A DNA stretch of 64,000 nt from JBDGYE01 sp039584255 (GTDB taxonomy: Bacteria > Gemmatimonadota > Gemmatimonadetes > Palauibacterales > Palauibacteraceae): the NCBI GenBank assembly GCA_039584255.1, contig JBDGYE010000002.1:18081-82080 (forward strand). Reading direction: 5' to 3'. A program made the translations under genes and the position numbers. The notes beneath the pieces were generated by a model. The model was given only the letters and a program-made list of their open reading frames with translations. It was not told the origin of the DNA and searched no databases. This document shows, one piece after another, positions 26,333-35,884 of the stretch (position 1 is its first letter; every line of letters begins with the position of its first letter).

Positions 26333-27136
26333 TTGAGTGAAGGCGGCGCCAACTCGGCGCTCATCTTGGGCGCGTCCAGCGGATTCGGCGAGGCGGCGTC
26401 CCGCGAGTTCGCCAGGGCCGGGTATGACATCTTCGGTGTCCACCTCGATCGCCGGGCCGGCCTCAAGAGGGTGGAGGCGATCAAGACGGACATCGAGGGC
26501 GCCGGGGCCCACGCGACTTTCTTCAACATCAACGCCGCCAGCGTGGAGAAGCGCGACGCGGCGCTGGACAGCATGGCCGAGGTTGCTCCCAAGGGATCCG
26601 TCAGGGTCCTTCTTCACTCGCTGGCCTTCGGGACGCTCCGTCCGTTCGTGGCGGCGGATGCCTCCGGCTCGGTGACGCCGGAGCAGATGGACATGACGCT
26701 GACCGTGATGGCGCACACGTTGGTGTACTGGGCGCAGGGTCTGGTACACCGGGGCCTCATGGGACACGGCGGACGCGTCTTGGCCATGACGAGCTCCGGC
26801 GGGGATCGGGTGATCCCCAGCTACGGTGTGGTCTCCGCAGCGAAGGCCGCTCTCGAGTCGCACTGCCGTCAGCTCGCGCTGGAGCTGGCACCTCACGGAA
26901 TCACCGCCAACGCGATTCGAGCCGGAGTAACCGACACGCCCGCGCTCCGCAAGATCCCCGGGGCCGACCAGATGATCGAGGAAGCCAGGCAGCACAACCC
27001 TCACGGGCGCCTGACCACGCCGGAGGACGTCGCGCGGTGTCTGGTGGCCCTCGCCGACGAGGGAACGGCCTGGATGACCGGGAACACGATCCGCGTGGAC
27101 GGAGGAGAGGACTTCGTCGGCTCCATGCCGTCCTGA
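26333..27136 (+). CDS. fabL: enoyl-ACP reductase-like SDR (FabL type)
   Basis: 267 residues from TTG at 26333, with GGGAGG 6 bases upstream. It is a short-chain dehydrogenase fold with GASSGFGE at 13-20. The catalytic residues are spaced Y164-x6-K171, the enoyl-ACP reductase signature, whereas ordinary SDRs have Y-x3-K. The C-terminal part (IPGADQMIEEARQHNPHGRL, VDGG) follows Bacillus FabL. It would reduce trans-2-enoyl-ACP in fatty-acid synthesis using NADPH. Followed 16 bases later by a small membrane protein. Confidence 0.78.
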   Translation: MSEGGANSALILGASSGFGEAASREFARAGYDIFGVHLDRRAGLKRVEAIKTDIEGAGAHATFFNINAASVEKRDAALDSMAEVAPKGSVRVLLHSLAFGTLRPFVAADASGSVTPEQMDMTLTVMAHTLVYWAQGLVHRGLMGHGGRVLAMTSSGGDRVIPSYGVVSAAKAALESHCRQLALELAPHGITANAIRAGVTDTPALRKIPGADQMIEEARQHNPHGRLTTPEDVARCLVALADEGTAWMTGNTIRVDGGEDFVGSMPS

Positions 27137-27152
27137 GTCGCTGGAAGGAACG

Positions 27153-27365
27153 ATGGCCGAGAAGAAGAGAGGAATCGCCCGGATCACAGACTACCTGGTC
27201 CGCGACCGGGCCCGGGCCGTCCGCGACGAGATCACGCGTCCGTGGCGGAGGGGCGAGCAAACGCCGGAGGCCGAGGTGGGGCGCTGGCTCGGACTCGGCC
27301 TGGCGCTGGGCGCGATCCTGGTGGGAGCCGGGCTCGCCCTGTTCACGACCCTGCGCGAGGAGTGA
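27153..27365 (+). CDS. small single-pass membrane protein, 70 residues
   Basis: A basic N-terminal half (MAEKKRGIARITDYLVRDRA) is followed by a hydrophobic helix (about 46-65, LGLGLALGAILVGAGLALF) and a short end. Its stop overlaps the next gene's start (GTGA), and it follows the enoyl reductase by 16 bases, so it is likely part of a three-gene transcript. Unknown function. Confidence 0.7.
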   Translation: MAEKKRGIARITDYLVRDRARAVRDEITRPWRRGEQTPEAEVGRWLGLGLALGAILVGAGLALFTTLREE

Positions 27366-28228
27366 GCAGCGGCGCCGTGACGCGCGTCTGCGGCGTGCAG
27401 TACGCCCCCACGCTGGCCCACTTGGAGGCGAACACGCTCGACGTGTGCCGCGAGATCTCCGAGGCGGCCGCCGAGGGTGCTTCCCTGGTGGTCCTCCCCG
27501 AAGCGGCCCTGACCGGCTACGTGTTTCACGACAGGGAATCGGCACTGGCCGCGGCAGTGGCGGCCGATGGGCCGGAGCTGGAGGCGGTCGCGGAGACCTG
27601 CCGCTCCGCCGGAACGTACGCCGTGGTGGGGGCCATAGAGCGCGACGGCGAGGAGCTCCACAACTCCGCATTCCTGTTGGGTCCCGCAGGACCCGTCGGC
27701 CGGTACCGGAAGCTCCACACCCTCTGCCTCGGAGTGGATCGCTTCACGACGCCCGGTACCGAGCCCCTCGCCGTCTACAAGCTTCCGTTCGGCCGGATCG
27801 GGCTCAACATCTGCTACGACGGGACCTTTCCCGAGACGGCCCGGGGGCTGAAGCTTCTCGGGGCGCAGCTGATACTCCTGCCCACCAACTGGCCCACACT
27901 GGAGATTCGGCCCTCGCAGGTTCGTATCCGCGCCTGGGAGAACCACGTCAACTACTTCGCGGTGAACCGGGTCGGCACGGAGGAAGGCGTGGAGTTCGGA
28001 GGCGGTAGCCTGGCGGCGGATCCCCGCGGGAAGCTGCTCGCCGAGGGAGGGATCGGACCGGAGAGGATCCACATCGAGTTCGACCTGCCGGATGCGGATC
28101 TGTCCTATGTCGTCGCCGAAGAGGGGAAGTACGAATTCGACTACATCGCGGATCGCAGGCCCGATTCATATGCCCCGCTGGTCGAGCCGCCAAAGCACGG
28201 TCGCCCGAGCGGCAGCAGGAGTGCTTGA
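27362..28228 (+). CDS. nitrilase-superfamily carbon-nitrogen hydrolase
   Basis: 288 residues. The catalytic triad is E47 (LPEAALTGYVF), K117 (YRKLHTLCLG) and C151 (LNICYDGTFPE). It hydrolyses an amide or nitrile; the substrate is not evident. GTG at 27362 overlaps the previous stop; GTG at 27377 is an alternative and would remove five residues. It is unlike the nitrilase domain of NadE in this window and may act in amine or carbamoyl-amide turnover. Confidence 0.87.
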   Translation: MSSGAVTRVCGVQYAPTLAHLEANTLDVCREISEAAAEGASLVVLPEAALTGYVFHDRESALAAAVAADGPELEAVAETCRSAGTYAVVGAIERDGEELHNSAFLLGPAGPVGRYRKLHTLCLGVDRFTTPGTEPLAVYKLPFGRIGLNICYDGTFPETARGLKLLGAQLILLPTNWPTLEIRPSQVRIRAWENHVNYFAVNRVGTEEGVEFGGGSLAADPRGKLLAEGGIGPERIHIEFDLPDADLSYVVAEEGKYEFDYIADRRPDSYAPLVEPPKHGRPSGSRSA

Positions 28229-28291
28229 CCCCGGCTCCGCCCGGGCGACCAGATCTGCCGGACTCTTCTCGTTACGCCGCTAGCTGCTCAC

Positions 28292-28609
28292 TCAGGTCGG
28301 GAGCAGGCTGGAGTACCACCGCCGCTCGTGGATCGGGGGGAGGGTCGGTGGTGGCTCGGGAGCTTCGCGCGCCTTCAGCGATCCGGGCGTGAGACGCACA
28401 TCCTCGATTCCCAGTTCGTGGCAGGAACACGGCCTTTCTGCCGGCTCGACCTCGAGCACGAGCGGCGCAGCGGCAGGGTAACTGGCGACCTCAGGCAACA
28501 CGGACTCGGTTCTGGCCTCGATCCCTTCGACGGTGAACCCGGCGATCAGCAACACCGCCAGCGTCGCCGCCATTCCCAGGATCTCCTCAATCTCCACTCG
28601 CCCTATCAT
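28292..28609 (-). CDS. small membrane-anchored protein with CSCH motif
   Basis: 105 residues from ATG at 28609, with GAGG 8 bases upstream (a GTG at 28618 is also possible). One N-terminal helix (about 9-27, EILGMAATLAVLLIAGFTV) anchors a Pro- and Glu-rich outer part containing CSCHELG. The two cysteines and His could bind a metal. The family is unknown. It is convergent with the nitrilase gene. Confidence 0.5.
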   Translation of the reverse strand: MIGRVEIEEILGMAATLAVLLIAGFTVEGIEARTESVLPEVASYPAAAPLVLEVEPAERPCSCHELGIEDVRLTPGSLKAREAPEPPPTLPPIHERRWYSSLLPT

Positions 28610-28808
28610 GCTCCTCACCTCCCCACTTCCTCCGGGCGTTTCGGGCTTCTCCTTCTTCTCCCTCGTCTCATTACCGTCTGGGCGGCTCGACTACCGGTCT
28701 CATTTCATTGGACATCACAAACGGTCCGAACGTTGGTTCACACTACGAGTCGCGCGTGTCGAGGGTTTCGGCAGTGCCGAGTCAAGAAGGCGTCCCCAGC
28801 AATGCGAA

Positions 28809-28838
28809 GACGGCCGCCGCGCGAGTGCGACGGCCGTC
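28809..28838 (-). terminator. hairpin after superoxide dismutase gene
   Basis: GACGGCCG and CGGCCGTC pair over 8 bp around a 14-base loop, 44 bases past the minus-strand sod stop. On that strand TTCGCATT follows, a weak T-rich tail. Confidence 0.45.
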
Positions 28839-28881
28839 CCTCGGCCGGCCTGGAGCGGCCCGGCAGGTCACTGCAGGGCTG

Positions 28882-29571
28882 CTAGAAAGCCTCAGCCCAC
28901 TTCTTGACCTCGCGGCCGAAGTCCTCGAGCGCCTTGAAGAACGGCGCCGGACCGCCGAGCGCCTTCGCCAGCTGGTCACCCACCGCTTCCCAGTTGACCA
29001 GGTTCCAGAACGCCTCGATGTACTCCGGCCGCCGGTTCTGGTACTTGAGGTAGTAGGCGTGTTCCCAGACGTCGAGGCCCACGATGGGCACGAAGCCCTG
29101 CATGAGAGGACTGTCCTGGTTGGCCGTCGAGAAGACCTTGAGCTCGCCGAAGGACGAGAGAGCCAACCACGCCCACCCGGAGCCGAAGCGCGTCGCGGCC
29201 GCGTTCGAGAAGGCTTCCGTGAAGCCCTCGAACGAGTCGAACGCGTCATCGATCAGGTCGCCGAGCGCTCCCTCCGGCGCGCCGCCCCCGCCAGGGGCGA
29301 TTGTCTGCCAGAACAGCTTGTGGTTGGCGAAGCCGCCGCCGTTGTTGCGCACGGCGGTCTGGATCTGCTCCGGCAGCGAGTGAACCGACCACAGGAGCTG
29401 CTCGGCCGTGTAGCTGTGAAGATCCGCGTGGCCCTCGAGCGCCATGTTGAGCTTGCTCGTGTAGCCTGCGTGGTGCTTGGAGTGGTGAATCTCCATGGTC
29501 GTCGCGTCGAAGTGGGGCTCGAGCGCGTCGTAGTCGTAGCCCAGCTTGGGCACCTCGAACGGGTACGGCAT
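28882..29571 (-). CDS. sodA: superoxide dismutase, Fe/Mn family
   Basis: 229 residues. Metal ligands are H30 (MEIHHSKHH), H84 (FANHKLFW), D167 and H171 (LDVWEHAYY). GGGFANH and ANQDSP favour the Mn-type over the Fe-type, though some members accept either metal. It removes superoxide. There is no signal peptide, so it is cytoplasmic. The C-terminus is longer than E. coli SodA by about 20 residues (FFKALEDFGREVKKWAEAF). The ATG at 29571 has AAGGAG 6 bases upstream, better placed than the GTG one codon earlier. Confidence 0.95.
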   Translation of the reverse strand: MPYPFEVPKLGYDYDALEPHFDATTMEIHHSKHHAGYTSKLNMALEGHADLHSYTAEQLLWSVHSLPEQIQTAVRNNGGGFANHKLFWQTIAPGGGGAPEGALGDLIDDAFDSFEGFTEAFSNAAATRFGSGWAWLALSSFGELKVFSTANQDSPLMQGFVPIVGLDVWEHAYYLKYQNRRPEYIEAFWNLVNWEAVGDQLAKALGGPAPFFKALEDFGREVKKWAEAF

Positions 29572-29656
29572 CACTGACTCCTTGCTGACTATGTCGGATA
29601 CGGCTCAGGCGCCCAAGCTCGACTAAGGAAGCGCCAGCCACAAGTCTCGCGGGCGG

Positions 29657-31156
29657 TCACCCCTCGGACAGGCTCAAGGTCACCTCGATGCGACGGTTAC
29701 GGCGACGCCCGTCCTCCGTGTTGTTGGGTGCGACAGGCCGGCTCTCGCCGAAACCGACGGCCGTGATCCGTTCCGCGCTCAGCGCCATGTTGGCCAGCAC
29801 GTACTCACGCACCGCTATCGCACGCCGCCGGCTCAGAGCCTGATTCGAGGCCTCGTTGCCCACGGAGTCGGTATGTCCTTCCACCGTTATCGCTGCCTCG
29901 GGGAACTCACGGATGACCCTCTGCACCTTGGTGAGCAGCGAGAAGTTCTCCGGCTTGATCTCATCGGAGCCCGAGTCGAAGGTGAGCCCGTGAAGGCGAA
30001 TGATCAGGATACCCTGCCCGAGCAGGACCTCCGCTTCCTCCGGCGCGAAGACAGCCTGAACCTCGCGCAGTCTCCGTTCCCGCCGCTCGCGATCCCTGAG
30101 CTCCGCCGCAACCGTGGCTTCACGCTGCTCGAGTGCCGCCAGCGCCGCGTCGAGCGAATCCACCAGGCCCTCCAGGCGCCCGATCTCTCTGGACCGGGCC
30201 GCTACGTCGTCCTCCAGGCCCGCGCGGTCTTCGTACAGGCCCTGGATGGCGACGAGCGTCTGGTCGGTGACAGGCGTGTAGCCGGCCGCGAAGTGCGCGG
30301 CGAAGCCCAGCTCTTCCGCGATCCTGGCGAGCTCCGTCTCAACCCTCAGGGTGAGCGCCTCGACCGTGAGCGTCTTCCGGTTCACGCTGTCGACGACTGT
30401 CGCTAATAGCGTGGAGTGCGCATACTCCCCGGCGGCGGCCTCCGCGAGCACCCTTGCCTCCGCCCGCTCGTAGCGGTCGCCCCGAAGGACCTGTTCCGCG
30501 CGAACCAGGAGGGAATCCGCCCGGGCGTTGGTGAGAGGCGCGCGCTCGTGAGCCTTGGCCCGTTGCGCCGTCTCGCGCTCGGCGCGGGCCCGGCCCAGCA
30601 GATCGGTGCGGATGGCGTTCAGCTCGGCCAGACGGAACTCCTCTTCCGCCCTTTGGGCGCGATCCCGAGCTCCGTTCTGGTCATTGCTCTCGACCCGGCG
30701 GCCGGCATCGCGGATCGTCCTCTCACCTTTCTCCCAGTCCGAGGCCGCGTAGTCCGGAGCATTCGCGGCGGCCGCGTCGTCGCGAGCCTGGAGTGCGTCG
30801 CGCAGAAGCACGAGCCCGATCTCCTGGAGAGCCTCCGCCTGGTCCAGCTCTCCGGCCGCGTCGCCGAGCCGGCGCTCGATGTCCTCGATCCTGCCTCCCT
30901 GCTCGTACCGTTGCCTCGCTTCATCGACACGCTGCGAGGCGCGGTCGAAGTGGCGGGGGGATATGATGTCCAGGTGCTCGGACTGAGCTCGTGCAAGCCG
31001 GTCCAAGACGTCCTCGATCTGCCGCTCCACACTCTGCGCTGCCGCCGGAGCCGCCGTGAGAGCCGCTAGCCCTGCGAAGACGATGGCCAGCGACGGCGCC
31101 CGAATGGCCGACCGGAGCCCTCGGCCCCGGATCGCTCTCGTGATCCTCTGTCGCAT
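29657..31156 (-). CDS. OmpA-family protein with long coiled coil
   Basis: 499 residues with a signal peptide (cleavage near AAAQ, 41). Residues about 45-345 are helical, charged coiled-coil with DUF4398-like repeats (RIEDIERRLGDAAGELDQAE). The C-terminal OmpA domain (about 375-499) has EGHTDSVGNEASNQALSRRR at 426-445, which binds peptidoglycan. It probably links the cell wall to another envelope component rather than forming a barrel. It stops 82 bases from the sod start on the same strand. Confidence 0.9.
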   Translation of the reverse strand: MRQRITRAIRGRGLRSAIRAPSLAIVFAGLAALTAAPAAAQSVERQIEDVLDRLARAQSEHLDIISPRHFDRASQRVDEARQRYEQGGRIEDIERRLGDAAGELDQAEALQEIGLVLLRDALQARDDAAAANAPDYAASDWEKGERTIRDAGRRVESNDQNGARDRAQRAEEEFRLAELNAIRTDLLGRARAERETAQRAKAHERAPLTNARADSLLVRAEQVLRGDRYERAEARVLAEAAAGEYAHSTLLATVVDSVNRKTLTVEALTLRVETELARIAEELGFAAHFAAGYTPVTDQTLVAIQGLYEDRAGLEDDVAARSREIGRLEGLVDSLDAALAALEQREATVAAELRDRERRERRLREVQAVFAPEEAEVLLGQGILIIRLHGLTFDSGSDEIKPENFSLLTKVQRVIREFPEAAITVEGHTDSVGNEASNQALSRRRAIAVREYVLANMALSAERITAVGFGESRPVAPNNTEDGRRRNRRIEVTLSLSEG

Positions 31157-31177
31157 GACTCCCCCAATCTTTGTCGC

Positions 31178-31738
31178 TCAATCCACGGCGAGCGCGCTGA
31201 GGAACTCGCGAAGCGTCGTCTCACCGCCGTCCTTCGCATACCAGCGGCGCGTGTCTCTGTAGATCTCCGACGACGGCCTCTCGCCCGCCCTCTTCGCCCG
31301 GATCACGAACTCCTGGAGCTCGGCCGGCCGCGGACCCCAGCGCGCGACGGGCCGGAAGTACTCGTCGAGCGTGATCACCACAGGGATCGACCGACTGCCA
31401 TTTGTAAGGTACTGGTCCATGAGCTCCGGGTTGTCGTCGCGCTTGAGGATGCGCAGCTTGACGTGAGGCGAGGCCTCCTCCAGCCGGGCGAAGATTGGCA
31501 CCAGGTTCGAGGCGTCCCCGCACCAGTCTTCCGCCAGGACGAGCACCTTCCAGTCCTTCCCGGTCTCCGCCAGCCGTTCGACGGCCCAGTCCGGGATCCG
31601 CGTCTTTCGGTACACGCCCTGCCATAGCTCGAGATGCTCCTCGATTTCCTCGCCGAGGTAGCGGTTCCAGGGGATGCCCTCCAGCCAGTAGCGCTCGAGC
31701 CCGCTTTCCGTGTCGCGTACCGTTTCTATTCCCGTCAT
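31178..31738 (-). CDS. thioredoxin-fold protein lacking second active Cys
   Basis: 186 residues. The thioredoxin core (about 62-160) has the strand VLVLAEDW followed by CGDA at 73-76, so the resolving cysteine of the usual C-x2-C is Ala. The cis-Pro region is visible (SRSIPVVITLD). It cannot work as a standard disulfide reductase and may be a monothiol enzyme or a structural relative. It is followed on the same strand by the OmpA-type gene after 21 bases. Cytoplasmic by sequence. Confidence 0.8.
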   Translation of the reverse strand: MTGIETVRDTESGLERYWLEGIPWNRYLGEEIEEHLELWQGVYRKTRIPDWAVERLAETGKDWKVLVLAEDWCGDASNLVPIFARLEEASPHVKLRILKRDDNPELMDQYLTNGSRSIPVVITLDEYFRPVARWGPRPAELQEFVIRAKRAGERPSSEIYRDTRRWYAKDGGETTLREFLSALAVD

Positions 31739-31976
31739 CGCCGGTAGCCTTCTCGTTGACAAGCCAGTAGGATGGGAGACTGCAGCGAGGGCCGGTCTCA
31801 GCTGCTCAAGATAGCCGGCCGGCAGCCACAAGAAACCCCGCGGCGGACCGTTCCGTTCCCGGAGTTCCGTTCCCCGAACAGACAACGTTTAGGGGTTCCC
31901 GTGGAACGCGCTCTGCGCCGCCAAGGCTGCTTGGAAGCCGGATCGAAACCTTACTCGTCCGCGGAGAAGAAAGACG

Positions 31977-33827
<1,851 letters not shown>

Positions 33828-33861
33828 TGGCTCACGACCCTCAACGTAGAGAGCAACCACG

Positions 33862-35790
33862 ATGACGCTTCCACGGCCCTCCTATGCCTCCATGATCCTT
33901 GGCGCAGCCTGCCTGGTCCTCGGGATGCACAGCCCGGCCGTGGCCCAGGACTTCGGCAACGCCGAGGAGTTCGCGGCCGGCACTCTGAAGAACAAGGAGT
34001 ACTCTCCGTACGCCGGCCGGGGATACCCGACGCAGGTGTTCTGGGGCGACACGCACCTCCACACCAACCTCTCCGTGGACGCGGGCATGTTCGGGAACCG
34101 GCTGGGCCTGGACGAGGCCTACCGGTTCACCCGCGGCGAGGAGGTGGTCACGTCCCATGGCTTGCGCGCGCGGCTGTCCCGGCCGCTCGACTTCGTGGTC
34201 GTCGCGGACCACTCCGACGGGTACGGGATGTTCGCCAAGATAGTGGCGGGGGATCCCGAGCTGATGAAGGACGAGACGGCCAGACGGTGGAACCGGATGT
34301 TCAGCGAGGGCGGCCAGTCGGCGGTGGAAGCGACGCTGGAGCTCATCGATCTGTTCTCGAAAGGGGAGATGCCGTTCCCCATCAACGCCCCGGAGTCCAT
34401 AGGGCCCGTGTGGGACGACGTCCTCGGGGCGGCCGAGAAGTACAACGAGCCGGGCGTGTTCACGGCGTTCATCGGGTACGAGTGGACGTCGCTGGCGCCG
34501 CCCGGAAACAACCTGCACCGGGTCCTCGTGTACCGCGATGACGCGACCCGCGCCGGCCAGAAGCTCCCCATGACGACGGAGACGAGCATCGACCCGGAGG
34601 ATCTGTGGGGCTACATGGCTGACTACGAAGCGAAAACCGGCGGCAAGGTCCTCGCGATTCCGCACAACGGAAACCTGTCGAACGGGATGATGTTCGACAT
34701 CGAGAACATGGACGGGAACCCGCTCACCCGTGCCTACGCCGAGACGCGTGATCGCTGGGAGCCGGTATACGAGGTGACCCAGATCAAGGGCGACGGGGAG
34801 GCGCACCCGCTGCTCTCTCCCGACGACGAGTTCGCGGATTACGAGAACTGGGACCTCGGCAACCTGAACCTGAGCCAGGCGAAGACCGAGGACATGCTGC
34901 AGTATGAGTACGGGCGGTCGGCACTCAAGCTTGGCCTGCAGCTCGAGGCCCGGCTCGGCGTGAACCCGTTCCAGTTCGGGATGATCGGCTCGACGGACTC
35001 GCACACGTCCCTGCCGACTGCCGAGGAGGAAAATTTCTTCGGCAAGCACTCCGGGAACGAGCCCAGTCCGGAGAGGGCCTCACACGTCTCGATAGGGGCG
35101 CCGGACGGAAGCCTTGCCTACATGGGTTGGGACATGGTCTCGTCCGGCTACGCCGCCGTGTGGGCGACCGAGAACACGCGTGAGGCGATCTGGGACGCGA
35201 TGATGCGGCGCGAGGTGTACGCGACGACGGGCTCCCGTATGCTGATCCGGTTCTTCGGCGGGTTCGAGTTCACCGAGGCGGACGCGCGGAGCCGCTTCCC
35301 CGGGCAGGCCGGCTACTCGAAGGGCGTGCCGATGGGCGGCGAGCTGTCGCGCCCCTCGTCGGGGGTGGCCCCGTCGTTCCTGGTGGCGGCCCTGAAGGAT
35401 CCGTTCGGCGGCAACCTCGACCGCATCCAGGTCGTGAAGGGGTGGCTGGATTCGAGCGGCGCTCTCCAGGAACGGGTGTACGACGTGGCGGTGTCGGACG
35501 GCCGCGAAATAGGGCCCGACGGCCGCGCGCGGCAGGCGGTGGGTAACACGGTAGACGTCGACAACGCCACCTGGCTCAACACGATCGGCGATCCCGAGCT
35601 CATCGCGGTGTGGCAGGACCCGGACTTCGACGCCTCGGAGCGCGCCTTCTACTACGCCCGGGTGATCGAGATCCCGACGCCGCGCTGGACGGCGTACGAC
35701 GCGTTCCGGTTCGGTATCGACATGCCGGATGAGGTGGAGATGACGACGCAGGAGCGCGCCTACACTTCGCCGATCTGGTACACTCCGTAG
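33862..35790 (+). CDS. DUF3604 protein (PHP-like metallohydrolase fold), secreted
   Basis: 642 residues with a signal peptide (cleavage near AVAQ, 29). The DUF3604 signature is clear: WGDTHLHTNLSVDAG with H65/H67, VVADHSDGYGMFA, GYEWTS, and later STDSHTSLPT. His and Asp residues are placed like those of PHP-type metal-dependent hydrolases, so a metal-dependent phosphoester or ester cleavage is plausible but unproven. First gene of a tight set with HupE/UreJ-like, parvulin and barrel genes. Confidence 0.9.
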   Translation: MTLPRPSYASMILGAACLVLGMHSPAVAQDFGNAEEFAAGTLKNKEYSPYAGRGYPTQVFWGDTHLHTNLSVDAGMFGNRLGLDEAYRFTRGEEVVTSHGLRARLSRPLDFVVVADHSDGYGMFAKIVAGDPELMKDETARRWNRMFSEGGQSAVEATLELIDLFSKGEMPFPINAPESIGPVWDDVLGAAEKYNEPGVFTAFIGYEWTSLAPPGNNLHRVLVYRDDATRAGQKLPMTTETSIDPEDLWGYMADYEAKTGGKVLAIPHNGNLSNGMMFDIENMDGNPLTRAYAETRDRWEPVYEVTQIKGDGEAHPLLSPDDEFADYENWDLGNLNLSQAKTEDMLQYEYGRSALKLGLQLEARLGVNPFQFGMIGSTDSHTSLPTAEEENFFGKHSGNEPSPERASHVSIGAPDGSLAYMGWDMVSSGYAAVWATENTREAIWDAMMRREVYATTGSRMLIRFFGGFEFTEADARSRFPGQAGYSKGVPMGGELSRPSSGVAPSFLVAALKDPFGGNLDRIQVVKGWLDSSGALQERVYDVAVSDGREIGPDGRARQAVGNTVDVDNATWLNTIGDPELIAVWQDPDFDASERAFYYARVIEIPTPRWTAYDAFRFGIDMPDEVEMTTQERAYTSPIWYTP

Positions 35791-35884
35791 CCCGCGACAT
35801 GGCTTTCGCGCGACAACCGCAGCTTGCAGCCGGAGGCGATCCGCGCCTCCGGTTGGGCTTCCGCGCCACCGAGCGTCGTCAGAA

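Noticed and set aside
31840..31885. Repeated CGTTCC/GTTCCC words upstream of pruA as an operator
   Set aside because: The repeats are short and imperfect, and I cannot tell them from chance without a motif search.
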